Assembly (NCBI RefSeq): GCF_001719165.1
Contig: NZ_CP017057.1
Location: 1,178,001 to 1,242,000, forward strand
Direction: 5' to 3'
Source of the DNA: Erythrobacter litoralis
GTDB taxonomy: Bacteria > Pseudomonadota > Alphaproteobacteria > Sphingomonadales > Sphingomonadaceae
Length of the DNA: 64,000 nt
Shown here piece by piece: positions 55,399 to 62,429 of the stretch. Each line of letters starts with the position of its first letter. The stretch's first letter is position 1. The translations under genes and the position numbers were made by a program. The notes below the pieces were generated by a model. That model searched no databases. It was not told the DNA's origin and saw only the letters and a program-made list of their open reading frames with translations.

Positions 55399-55505
55399 GT
55401 CCTGACCCTAGCCTTGCCTGCGTAAATATATCGATAATCTGTGCGGCTTTTTCTTTACTTCTTGGGTCGTTCGACTTGCGGCTACGCCATGAGCGGCAAA
55501 GTCGA

Positions 55506-55886
55506 TCAGTCCTTGCGAAGCCAGTCCAGCGCTTCGGCCATCTCGGTGAAATAGCCCATGTCGAGCGCGTTGCTGACCCGGCGCAGCTGCTGCATCTGGA
55601 GAACCGAGCTGTAGACGATCGCCATTTTCGTCACGCCCACCTTGGCCGAGATGTCCTGCGACATCTGCATCCGTTCGGCCACGTCGCGCGGCTGGACGCT
55701 GTATTGTCTCAGATCGCCGATCGCGCGGAAACCCTTGCGGTCCTCCATGAAAGGACCGGCCACGCGCCGCAATTCCTCGAAGAAGCGGTCGATCGCCTCG
55801 ATCGTGAACAGGCCGGTCAGCGCATAATGCACTTCGCGCCGCGCATCGTCGCGGGTGACGGTGAAGGTGGGAGCCAGGCTGGCCAT
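55506..55886 (-). CDS. SpoIIAA-like (STAS-fold) protein, paralogue B
   Basis: A 126-residue protein starting MASLAPTFTVTRDDARREVHYALTG and ending FTEMAEALDWLRKD. Length, start and end match paralogue A at 54169-54549, so the two arose by tandem duplication before the insertion sequence entered between them. SpoIIAA-like proteins are small STAS-type folds that bind partners or lipids, but no role is known here. An ATG 12 bases upstream is an alternative start. Confidence 0.78.
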   Translation of the reverse strand: MASLAPTFTVTRDDARREVHYALTGLFTIEAIDRFFEELRRVAGPFMEDRKGFRAIGDLRQYSVQPRDVAERMQMSQDISAKVGVTKMAIVYSSVLQMQQLRRVSNALDMGYFTEMAEALDWLRKD

Positions 55887-55920
55887 GTCCGCGCCCATAG
55901 CAAGTCGCGGTAAACGCCTC

Positions 55921-57000
55921 CTAAATCCGCGTGACCCAGCCATGGGGGTCGGGCGCGGTACCGCGCTGGATGCCGACCAGCCGTTCACGGATCTTCGTGG
56001 TGAGCTGCCCGGTTCCGCCTGCGCCGATGGTGAATTCGCCCTCGGGCGAGGCGACGGTGCCGACCGGTGTCACCACGGCAGCGGTGCCGCATGCCATCGT
56101 CTCGAGCAGGTCCCCGCTTTGCGCCTCGTCACGCCACTGGTCGAGCGAATAGGGCTCCTCGCGCACGTCGAGCCCCTCTTCGCGCAGCAGCTGGATGAGG
56201 CTGTCGCGGGTGATGCCGGGCAGGATCGTGCCGGTGAGCGGCGGGGTGATGACGCTGCCGTCGGCGCGCACGAAGAACAGGTTCATGCCGCCCAGCTCCT
56301 CGATCCACCTGTTCTCGACCGCATCCAGGAAGACGACCTGGTCGCAGCCGTGCTGGGTCGCCTGCGCCTGCGGCACGAGGCTGGCGGCATAGTTCCCGCC
56401 GGTCTTGGCCGCGCCCGTCCCGCCGGGCGCGGCGCGGACATAGCCTTGCGCAACCCAGATCTTCACCGGGGCGACGCCGCCCTTGAAATAGCTGCCCGCC
56501 GCCGACAGCAGGACGATGAACTTGTACTGTTTCGCCGGACGCACGCCGAGAAATGCTTCCGATGCGAACATGAAGGGGCGGATATAGATCGACCCGCCCT
56601 CGATCGGCGGGAGCCAGTCGGCATCGGCGGCGACGGCCTCGCGCACCGCGGCGAGAAAGGTTTCCTCGGGCAATTCGGGCATCGCCATGCGCCGCGCGCT
56701 GTCGCTGAAGCGCCGCGCATTGGCCTCTGGCCTGAACAGGGCGAGCCCGCCATCGGCATGGGCGAAGGCCTTCATGCCCTCGAAGATTTCCTGCGCGTAA
56801 TGCAGCACGCTCGCCGCCGGATCGAGCGTCAGCGGCTCACGCGGGCCGATCGTCGCTGCCTGCCAGCCGCCGCGATCCTCGTCATAGTCGATCACGACCA
56901 TGTGGTCGGTGAAGATCTTGCCGAAACCGGGATCGGCGATGAGCTCGGCGCGCCGCTCGGCGGGCGTGGGCGAGGGGTGGGGGAGGCGGGTGAATTGCAT
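55921..57000 (-). CDS. ilvE: Branched-chain amino-acid aminotransferase
   Basis: A 359-residue class IV PLP aminotransferase acting last in Val, Leu and Ile synthesis. QEIFEGMKAFAHADGGLALFRPEANARRF, SIYIRPFMFASE, and the PLP-lysine region KTGGNYAASL (Lys199) are the markers of the long (BCAT type) form. It is alone on the minus strand. The upstream region holds a separate short transcript with its own hairpin, not a recognisable attenuator. Confidence 0.96.
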   Translation of the reverse strand: MQFTRLPHPSPTPAERRAELIADPGFGKIFTDHMVVIDYDEDRGGWQAATIGPREPLTLDPAASVLHYAQEIFEGMKAFAHADGGLALFRPEANARRFSDSARRMAMPELPEETFLAAVREAVAADADWLPPIEGGSIYIRPFMFASEAFLGVRPAKQYKFIVLLSAAGSYFKGGVAPVKIWVAQGYVRAAPGGTGAAKTGGNYAASLVPQAQATQHGCDQVVFLDAVENRWIEELGGMNLFFVRADGSVITPPLTGTILPGITRDSLIQLLREEGLDVREEPYSLDQWRDEAQSGDLLETMACGTAAVVTPVGTVASPEGEFTIGAGGTGQLTTKIRERLVGIQRGTAPDPHGWVTRI

Positions 57001-57242
57001 GGCTTGCCGGTAATATGGCCCGGCGGGTTGGGCAATCCTTGTTTGCGCGCGCCATCCGGCGTGCGATCTCGTTACGCCTTCGGCGCTGCGGGCGGGCGGT
57101 CGCCCCTGCGGCCCGCTGCGCGGGCCGGACCAGCGCCATACGCCAGCGCGGGAGAGGAATACATCCGCGAAGAAGCGCTCATCGGCGTTCGTAGCCGCCG
57201 AAAGGGCGACGCCCGCCCGGATCGGCGATCGAAAGAAAGGAA
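57001..57242. other. ilvE upstream region
   Basis: About 240 bases with no gene I can support. It must hold the ilvE promoter and leader. Frames on the plus strand here are out-of-frame continuations of ilvE antisense and were not accepted. Confidence 0.4.
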
Positions 57243-57286
57243 ATGAAAGGGGCGCTTCCAGCCCGTCGGTGGAAACGCCCCTTCAT
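57243..57286 (-). terminator. Strong hairpin below the 18-codon gene
   Basis: Arms ATGAA(A)GGGGCG(C)TTCCA and TGGAA(A)CGCCCCTTCAT enclose a nine-base loop. On the minus strand a T-rich run (TTTCCTTTCTTTC) follows directly. It lies 48 bases beyond the stop of the 18-codon frame and 243 bases above the ilvE start, so it would end the short transcript before ilvE. Confidence 0.7.
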
Positions 57287-57334
57287 GGTCAGCGGCCAGG
57301 AAGTGCCGCTCACGAAGCCTCTAAGGGTTGTGTC

Positions 57335-57391
57335 TTACCGATAGTGCTCCGCGCGGAAACTTGCCGACCTCTCTGCTGAACCATGAGACAT
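57335..57391 (-). CDS. 18-residue peptide gene with perfect Shine-Dalgarno (candidate)
   Basis: The minus strand reads AAAGGAGGTGATCC (57393-57406), a 14-base complement of the 16S rRNA 3' end, then seven bases after GGAGG an ATG at 57389-57391. The frame MSHGSAERSASFRAEHYR ends in TAA at 57335. The peptide is basic and soluble, with no codon bias towards Ile, Leu or Val, so it does not look like an ilv leader peptide. A terminator-like hairpin follows after 48 bases. The ribosome-binding site is too complete to be chance, but translation or function of the peptide is unproven. An upstream in-frame extension exists but lacks support. Confidence 0.6.
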   Translation of the reverse strand: MSHGSAERSASFRAEHYR

Positions 57392-57565
57392 CGGATCACC
57401 TCCTTTCGCGCTAGATAGCCAAGACCCTGCCGTATCACCGGGGGCCGAGAACCGCGTTCGCCGCTGGCCTCGTCCCCATATGTGAATCATGCAAAAGGCG
57501 TCCGCAAGACTTGAAAAAATCTTTTCCCACGTCAGAATGGTCCGCCGTTGCATTGAGGCCTTATC

Positions 57566-57599
57566 AAGGCGTCCGGGGGAAATTCCGGGCGCCTTTTTT
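57566..57599 (+). terminator. Intrinsic terminator, plus strand, with no gene upstream
   Basis: An 11-bp stem (AAGGCGTCCGG with CCGGGCGCCTT, one G-U pair), eight-base loop and a T6 run: a textbook intrinsic terminator. No plus-strand gene precedes it. A possible -35/-10 pair (TTGAAA and AGAATG, 17 bases apart, about 57510-57540) would give a transcript of some 50 bases, or a longer one from further upstream. A small RNA is the simplest explanation. Confidence 0.75.
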
Positions 57600-57665
57600 C
57601 TGTTACATGCGCGTGACTGCCGAATAGGTGTTCGCGCCTGTGGAAAAGCGCGAATCCGTGCGTGC

Positions 57666-58268
57666 TTACCTGCAGTCCTCGATCACCCGGCTGACCTCGA
57701 CCCAGGCGGGTAGGTAGAGCGATCTCTGGCCCTCGACCAGGACGGCGAAACGGCCCTTGGTGATCGCCATCGCGTCGAGCAACGGGTCGGAGGGCGCGAG
57801 GAAGGCGGCCAGCAATTCGCCCTGTCCGGCGACGGGCCGCGCTTCGATCGTGCGGGTGAGCGTTTCGGTGCGGATCGTCATCGCGCGCGCGGCCGTCTGG
57901 GCGCGCCCGGTGACATAGGCGAGCCCGACCTGTCCGTCGGCGCAGCGCAGGATGAAGCGCGCCTCGGAAATGCCGGTGCCGAACTGCGCCAACGTCTCGC
58001 CGGGCTCGCGCGCATAGCCCCAGTCGCCCGGCGTCTGCGGGGCATCGAGATAGTTCTCGTAGACCGGCCCGGAAGAGACCGGGGGCGGGGCAGGCTGCGG
58101 AGTCGGCGTCGGTGCCGGCGTCGGTGCAGTGCGGGGCGCCGCCGCGGGAGCGGGGGGCGGTGACTGCGACGGGGGCGGCGGCAGCGGCACGTCGGGCTCG
58201 GGAATGCAGGCGGCAAGGGCGAACGTCAGCGCCAGCGCGCCAATGGCGGTCAGATAGGTCGCTTTCAT
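57666..58268 (-). CDS. Hypothetical lipoprotein with Pro-rich linker
   Basis: A 200-residue lipoprotein. The lipobox ends LAAC (Cys21) after a standard leader. Residues 28-68 are a Pro/Ala-rich linker (PPPPSQSPPPAPAAAP...), followed by a globular domain from about 70 with two Cys (ILRCADGQ and IEDCR at the end) that could form a disulfide. The domain has an RTETLTRTIEARP core and no family I can name. Divergent from tlyA with 34 bases between starts. Confidence 0.8.
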   Translation of the reverse strand: MKATYLTAIGALALTFALAACIPEPDVPLPPPPSQSPPPAPAAAPRTAPTPAPTPTPQPAPPPVSSGPVYENYLDAPQTPGDWGYAREPGETLAQFGTGISEARFILRCADGQVGLAYVTGRAQTAARAMTIRTETLTRTIEARPVAGQGELLAAFLAPSDPLLDAMAITKGRFAVLVEGQRSLYLPAWVEVSRVIEDCR

Positions 58269-58302
58269 GCCCCCTCAATGCGCGCTAACGAATGAAGCGT
58301 CC

Positions 58303-59067
58303 ATGACCAATCCGGCGAAATCCTCTCCAAAGGCGGCGAAACGGCGCGCCGACCACTTGCTGGTCGAACGTGGCCTGGCGGAAAGTCGTACCCGTGCGCA
58401 GGCGCTCATCATGGCGGGGGTCGTGTTCGCGGGCGAAGCGAAGGTGGACAAGCCCGGGCAGCAATTGCCCGCGGATGCCCCGCTGGAGGTGCGTGGGCGC
58501 GACCATCCCTGGGTCAGCCGCGGCGGGATCAAGCTCGACCATGCGCTCGCCCATTTCGGGATCGACGTGGCGGGCGCGGTGGCCATGGATATCGGATCGT
58601 CCACCGGCGGCTTTACCGATGTTCTCCTCACGCGCGGCGCGGCGCATGTCTTTGCCGTCGACAGCGGCACGAACCAGCTCGCCTGGAAATTGCGGCAGGA
58701 CGATCACGTCACCGTGCTCGAACAGACCAGCGCGCGGATCCTCACCCGCGATCAGATTGACCGCGAATGCGACCTCGTCGTGTGCGATGCGAGCTTCATC
58801 TCGCTTGCCAAGGTGCTTGAACGCCCGCTTGAACTCGCCGCGCCGCGCTGCCGGGTGGTCGCCCTTATCAAGCCGCAATTCGAAGTCGCCCGCGAAGAAG
58901 TCGGCAAGGGCGGAGTGGTGCGCGATGCCCGCCTGCACGAACGGGTCTGCGGCGAAGTGCGCGACTGGCTCGAAGGGATCGGCTTTTCGGTCGAGGGTGT
59001 CGAGACAAGCCCGATCACCGGGCCGCAGGGCAATATCGAATTCCTGGTCAGCGCGCGGCGCAGCTGA
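58303..59067 (+). CDS. tlyA: TlyA-family rRNA methyltransferase
   Basis: A 254-residue protein with an N-terminal S4 domain (RRADHLLVERGLAESRTRAQALIMAGVVFAGE, about 10-42) and an FtsJ-like methyltransferase (AMDIGSSTGGFTDVLLTRGAAHVFAVDSGTNQLAWKL). TlyA proteins 2'-O-methylate 16S and 23S rRNA cytidines in mycobacteria; they are often called hemolysin A. The start at 58303 gives MTNPAKSSPK; an earlier one 12 codons up overlaps the divergent gene. The stop is in a 15-16-base repeat. Confidence 0.95.
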   Translation: MTNPAKSSPKAAKRRADHLLVERGLAESRTRAQALIMAGVVFAGEAKVDKPGQQLPADAPLEVRGRDHPWVSRGGIKLDHALAHFGIDVAGAVAMDIGSSTGGFTDVLLTRGAAHVFAVDSGTNQLAWKLRQDDHVTVLEQTSARILTRDQIDRECDLVVCDASFISLAKVLERPLELAAPRCRVVALIKPQFEVAREEVGKGGVVRDARLHERVCGEVRDWLEGIGFSVEGVETSPITGPQGNIEFLVSARRS

Positions 59068-59104
59068 AAGGGGTGCGGCTGAAAGGGCGAACGGCTGAAA
59101 AGGC
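59061..59104. repeat. 15-16-base tandem repeat across the tlyA stop
   Basis: GCTGAAAGG occurs three times, with CTG at 59064, 59079 and 59095. The tlyA TGA is inside the first copy. Spacing of 15 then 16 bases means that only the first duplicated TGA is in frame with tlyA. Confidence 0.8.
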
Positions 59105-59119
59105 GGCGCCCAATGAAAA

Positions 59120-59151
59120 CGGCCGGCGGCAGAGAGAACTGCCACCGGCCG
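59120..59151 (-). terminator. Terminator of the acidic lipoprotein gene
   Basis: A 13-base stem (CGGCCGGCGGCAG with CTGCCACCGGCCG, one mismatch) with a six-base loop. On the minus strand GTTTTCATT follows, a T-rich tail. It lies 35 bases beyond the stop of the lipoprotein gene at 59187, so it ends that gene. It may also slow plus-strand tlyA transcripts. Confidence 0.75.
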
Positions 59152-59186
59152 CCTGATTTCGCGACCAGGGTCGCGCGAAGGGAGGA

Positions 59187-59441
59187 TTACTCCGCTTCGG
59201 CCGCTTCTTCGGTCATTTCGCCTTCGACGGCTTCTTCGCCTTCGGCCATCATTTCTTCGCCTTCGGCCATGGCGTCTTCAGCCATCATTTCGCCTTCGGC
59301 CATCGCGTCTTCGGTGGTTTCCTCGACCGACATGGTGTCGGCTTCGGTTTCGGTGGCTTCGTCGGCCGGCTCGGCGCAGGCGGCGGTGAGAGCGAGGCCG
59401 CCGGCAACGGCGATCAGCGAGAAAAGGTTGGTGTTCTTCAT
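59187..59441 (-). CDS. Small acidic repeat lipoprotein
   Basis: An 84-residue protein with a lipobox ending TAAC (Cys22). The mature part is almost wholly acidic and Ala/Met-rich, with repeated AMAEGE/MMAEGE units of about 6-8 residues (DAMAEGEMMAEDAMAEGEEMMAEGEE). It lacks aromatic residues and is probably an extended, disordered outer-membrane-anchored polymer. A CCCCC-TT-GGGGG hairpin lies in its 5' leader. The repeats can expand and contract. Function unknown. Confidence 0.75.
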   Translation of the reverse strand: MKNTNLFSLIAVAGGLALTAACAEPADEATETEADTMSVEETTEDAMAEGEMMAEDAMAEGEEMMAEGEEAVEGEMTEEAAEAE

Positions 59442-59817
59442 TTTCGTGTTCCCCTAATCAGCCCCCTTGGGGGACCATGATCGGTCTTTGGAGCGCGAAT
59501 GGGAATTTCCTGCCGTCTAGCGCCCCGAATCACGGCAAGAATGTGGCGTGATTAGCAGATCGAGCGGCCGACGCTAACGGATTAAACATATTTTTGCCCC
59601 ATTTCGCCGCTCGAACGCCGATCAGCGCGCAATTTCGAGGCTTTCGGGACACGCCGAAACACGAGAGCGCGGCGCAATGCGCGCAAGATTGGCCTTGGCG
59701 CGAGGCTTGTGTATCGCCGGTGCGTCCGAAACTTAACGGGCGAATCGCTGGGGGCAGGGCCGGCGCGGCCGGGCAGGAGGCCCGCTCGCCGGAACGCCCG
59801 GAAGGTCGGGAGACGTG
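59442..59817. other. Non-coding gap between the acidic lipoprotein and tspO
   Basis: About 375 bases. Its left end holds the lipoprotein leader hairpin (CCCCCTTGGGGG at about 59464-59475) and promoter. The right end has the GGGAG site for tspO. Open frames on either strand here were judged shadows. Confidence 0.4.
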
Positions 59818-60375
59818 ATGCAGACACTCGCTTCCAAGGGTCAGTTGCGGGCAAGTTTCGTGCGCTGGGCCCTGTTCTTCGTGCCGCTGATCCTGCTGCT
59901 CGGCTTCGTCTCGGGCGAATTCGGCGGTGCCGACACGCCCTGGTTCGCAGGTCTGGACAAGCCCGCCATCTTCCCGCCACCGGCCGTTTTCGGGATCGTG
60001 TGGGGAGTGCTCTACGTCATGATCGGGCTCGCCGGAGCCATGGTGGCGAGCGCATGGGGAGCGCGCGGCCGGGCGATGGCGCTCGGTGCATTCGCGCTGC
60101 ATTTCGTCGGCCCGATGGCATGGACGCCGGTCTTCTTCGGCCTGCAGGAGATGCAGATCGCGCTCTACGTGCTCGGCTATTCGGTGGTGAGCCTCTTGGT
60201 GGTGATCGTCCTTTACTGGCGAGTGCGCAGATTGGCCGGTATCATGCTGCTGCCCTATTTCGCCTGGGCGAGCTTTGCCACGGTGCTCAACTACCAGTTC
60301 ATCGTCCAGAATCCCGGTGGCGGGGCTGCCGATCCCAATGGCGCGGTGGAACGCTTTGACCTGGGCGAGGAGTGA
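59818..60375 (+). CDS. tspO: TspO/MBR-family protein
   Basis: A 185-residue membrane protein with five helices. The TspO pattern is visible: WFAGLDKPAIFPPPAVFGIVWGVLYVMIGLA, MAWTPVFFGLQEMQIAL and YFAWASFATVLNYQFIVQN. TspO binds porphyrins and is a regulator of stress and tetrapyrrole metabolism. It is divergent from the acidic lipoprotein. ATG at 59818 is favoured over GTG at 59815 because a GGGAG lies five bases upstream. Confidence 0.94.
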   Translation: MQTLASKGQLRASFVRWALFFVPLILLLGFVSGEFGGADTPWFAGLDKPAIFPPPAVFGIVWGVLYVMIGLAGAMVASAWGARGRAMALGAFALHFVGPMAWTPVFFGLQEMQIALYVLGYSVVSLLVVIVLYWRVRRLAGIMLLPYFAWASFATVLNYQFIVQNPGGGAADPNGAVERFDLGEE

Positions 60376-60460
60376 TCGTCCTGCCTTCGGGATGAACCGG
60401 CCCTTCCCGAGATACGGGGCCGTCTGGACAAACGGGCGGAGCGCGACCAAATAGGGCATC

Positions 60461-60712
60461 ATGCAGAGCCAGAATCCTATCATCGCCGATTTCGTCAAAC
60501 TCGCCAACAGCGCGGCCGGGACCGTCGCCGGCATGAGCCGGGAGGCGCGCGACAATGCGCGCGAACGCCTGCGCGAACGGCTGGGCGGCATCGACTTCGT
60601 GAGCCGCGAGGAATTCGATACGGTCAAGGCGATGGCGCAGAAGGCCCGCGAACAGGCCGACGCGCTCGAAGCCAAGGTCGCCGAACTCGAGGCGAAGCTC
60701 GCGAAGAAGTGA
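60461..60712 (+). CDS. ubiK: Ubiquinone accessory factor UbiK
   Basis: An 83-residue BMFP-domain protein. NPIIADFVKLANSAAGTVAGM at the N-terminus is amphipathic, then ERLGGIDFVSREEFDTVKAMAQKAREQADALEAKVAELEAKL forms a coiled coil. UbiK assists ubiquinone synthesis with UbiJ in enterics. It lies 18 bases above recO. Confidence 0.9.
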   Translation: MQSQNPIIADFVKLANSAAGTVAGMSREARDNARERLRERLGGIDFVSREEFDTVKAMAQKAREQADALEAKVAELEAKLAKK

Positions 60713-60730
60713 CCCGCTGAGGCGCGCGTC

Positions 60731-61345
60731 ATGCACTTGCGCGCCCCGGCCATCCTCGTCGCATCGCGCGCGCACGGAGAAACGGCCGCGATCGCGCGGC
60801 TGATGACCGAACAATACGGCCTTGTCGCCGCCTATGTCGCGGGCGGGCGCGGGCGGCGGATGCGCCCGGTCGTCATCCCCGGAAACCGCGTCGCGCTCGA
60901 ACTCAGCGCGAAATCCGACACCCAGCTTCCCTTTGCCCGGCTTGAGCTCGAGGAAAGCCGCGCGCCGTGGATGACCGAGCCGCTGCCTGCCGCCGCGATC
61001 CAGTGGGCCTGCACGCTCACCGCCTCGGCGCTGCCCGAACGCAATCCCTATCCCGCGCTCCATTCGGCGCTCGACGCGCTGCTCGCCGCGATCTGCCATG
61101 CGCCTTCGGCGCGCGGCTGGCTCGGCGCGATGGTCGGGTACGAGGCGCTGCTGCTGCGCGAGATGGGCTATGGCGCGCCGCTCGGCGACAGCGCCCCGCC
61201 GCTCGATGCGCCGCTTGCCGACCAGTTCGAGGCGTTCCGCGTGCTGCACCGGCCAATGGGCCGCCATGCCCTTGCAGGAGCGGCGGGCGATGGTATGGCC
61301 GCGCGCGTGCTGCTGGGCGAACGGCTCGCCCGGATGATGGAGTGA
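60731..61345 (+). CDS. recO: DNA repair protein RecO
   Basis: A 204-residue RecO. The N-terminal OB fold (APAILVASRAHGETAAIARLMTEQYGLVAAYVAGGRGRRMRPVVIPGNRVALELSAK) is followed by a helical domain. It lacks the Cys of the zinc-binding loop found in some family members and is somewhat short, as in other alphaproteobacterial versions. RecO loads RecA on SSB-coated DNA. leuB starts 10 bases later. Confidence 0.92.
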   Translation: MHLRAPAILVASRAHGETAAIARLMTEQYGLVAAYVAGGRGRRMRPVVIPGNRVALELSAKSDTQLPFARLELEESRAPWMTEPLPAAAIQWACTLTASALPERNPYPALHSALDALLAAICHAPSARGWLGAMVGYEALLLREMGYGAPLGDSAPPLDAPLADQFEAFRVLHRPMGRHALAGAAGDGMAARVLLGERLARMME

Positions 61346-61355
61346 GGGGCTGGTC

Positions 61356-62414
61356 ATGAAGATTGCGGTTCTGCCCGGCGACGGGATCGGTCCCGAAGTG
61401 ACGCGCGAAGCGGTAAAGGTGCTCGAAAGCCTCGATCTGCCGCATCTCGCCTTGTCCGAGGGCGATGTCGGCGGCGCGGCCTACAGGCGCCACGGCGTGC
61501 CCCTTCCTCCTGAGACGCTGGAAATGGCGCATCACGCCGATGCGGTCCTGTTCGGCGCGGTCGGCGATCCCGCCTGCGACGATCTGGAACGCCATTTGCG
61601 CCCCGAACAGGCGATCCTCGGCCTCAGAAAGGAACTGGGCTTGTTCGCGAACCTGCGCCCGGCGCGGGTGTTCGAGGGGCTCGAACATCTCTCCCCGCTG
61701 CGCCCCGAGATCGCCCGCACTCTCGACATGCTGATCGTGCGCGAGCTTACGGGGGACGTCTATTTCGGGAAGAAGGGCGAGCGCACGACCGAGGACGGCG
61801 AGCGCGAGGGCTGGGACGAGATGGCCTATTCCGCCCCCGAAATCCGGCGCATCGCCCATGTCGCCTTTCGCGCCGCGAAGGCCATGGGGGCAGGGCTGAC
61901 CAGCGTCGACAAGGCGAACGTGCTCGAAACCAGCCAGGTCTGGCGTGACACGGTAACCGAGGTGGCGCAGGGATATCGCGAAGTCGCGCTATCCCACATG
62001 TATGTCGACAACGCGGCGATGCAGGTGATCGCGAATCCCGCGCAGTTCCGGGTGATGCTCACCGGCAATCTGTTCGGCGACATCCTGTCGGACCTCGCCA
62101 GCGCGGCCGTCGGTTCGATCGGGCTGCTGCCCAGCGCCTCGCTGGGCGAACGGCAGACCGGATACGGAACCTTCGGCCTTTACGAACCGATCCACGGCAG
62201 CGCGCCCGATATCGCAGGCGAGGGCAAGGCGAACCCGATGGCGACGATCCTGTCGGCGGCGATGATGCTGCGCCATTCCTTCGGCCGAGAGGACGAGGCT
62301 GCGCGGATCGAGCGCGCCGTTGCGAAGGCACTGACCGACGGGATTCGCGGCGGCGACCTCGGCGGCGATCACGGGACCGAGGCGATCGGCGCGGCGGTGC
62401 GCGAGCGGCTCTGA
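61356..62414 (+). CDS. leuB: 3-isopropylmalate dehydrogenase
   Basis: A 352-residue enzyme of leucine synthesis. MKIAVLPGDGIGPEVTREAVKVL, FGAVGDPACDDLERHLRPEQAILGLRKELGLFANLRPARVF, VRELTGDVYFG, DKANVLETSQVWRDTV and ANPMATILSAAMMLRHSFGR are its hallmarks; the Lys-Asp-Asp catalytic set is present. It is in line with recO and the GT2-GtrA gene. Confidence 0.98.
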   Translation: MKIAVLPGDGIGPEVTREAVKVLESLDLPHLALSEGDVGGAAYRRHGVPLPPETLEMAHHADAVLFGAVGDPACDDLERHLRPEQAILGLRKELGLFANLRPARVFEGLEHLSPLRPEIARTLDMLIVRELTGDVYFGKKGERTTEDGEREGWDEMAYSAPEIRRIAHVAFRAAKAMGAGLTSVDKANVLETSQVWRDTVTEVAQGYREVALSHMYVDNAAMQVIANPAQFRVMLTGNLFGDILSDLASAAVGSIGLLPSASLGERQTGYGTFGLYEPIHGSAPDIAGEGKANPMATILSAAMMLRHSFGREDEAARIERAVAKALTDGIRGGDLGGDHGTEAIGAAVRERL

Positions 62415-62429
62415 CGCCGGGCGCGGGCC

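Larger units (their letters stand above)
54564..55407 (+). mobile_element. IS5-family element, IS427-type
   Basis: An 844-base insertion sequence. Terminal inverted repeats of about 14 bases (GCTCAGGACCCATT at the left, GGTCAGGACTCATT read inward from the right) differ at two positions. It contains two overlapping frames joined by a -1 slippery heptamer, the organisation known for the IS427 group of IS5. The ends, both frames, the catalytic residues and the target duplication are intact, so it looks able to move. It sits between two paralogous SpoIIAA-like genes. Confidence 0.92.
54560..55411. repeat. CTAG target-site duplication flanking the IS
   Basis: CTAG occurs at 54560-54563 and again at 55408-55411, directly outside the inverted repeats. 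This is the expected footprint of a transposition event at a CTAG site. It may be partly a feature of target preference. Confidence 0.8.

Noticed and set aside
57001..57391. Classical attenuator for ilvE
   Set aside because: The 18-codon frame has no Ile, Leu or Val codons, and there is a single terminator-like hairpin, with no convincing anti-terminator pairing.
57393..57406. Plus-strand match to the 16S rRNA 3' end
   Set aside because: Only 14 bases match and no other rRNA sequence is present; the minus-strand reading as a ribosome-binding site explains it better.
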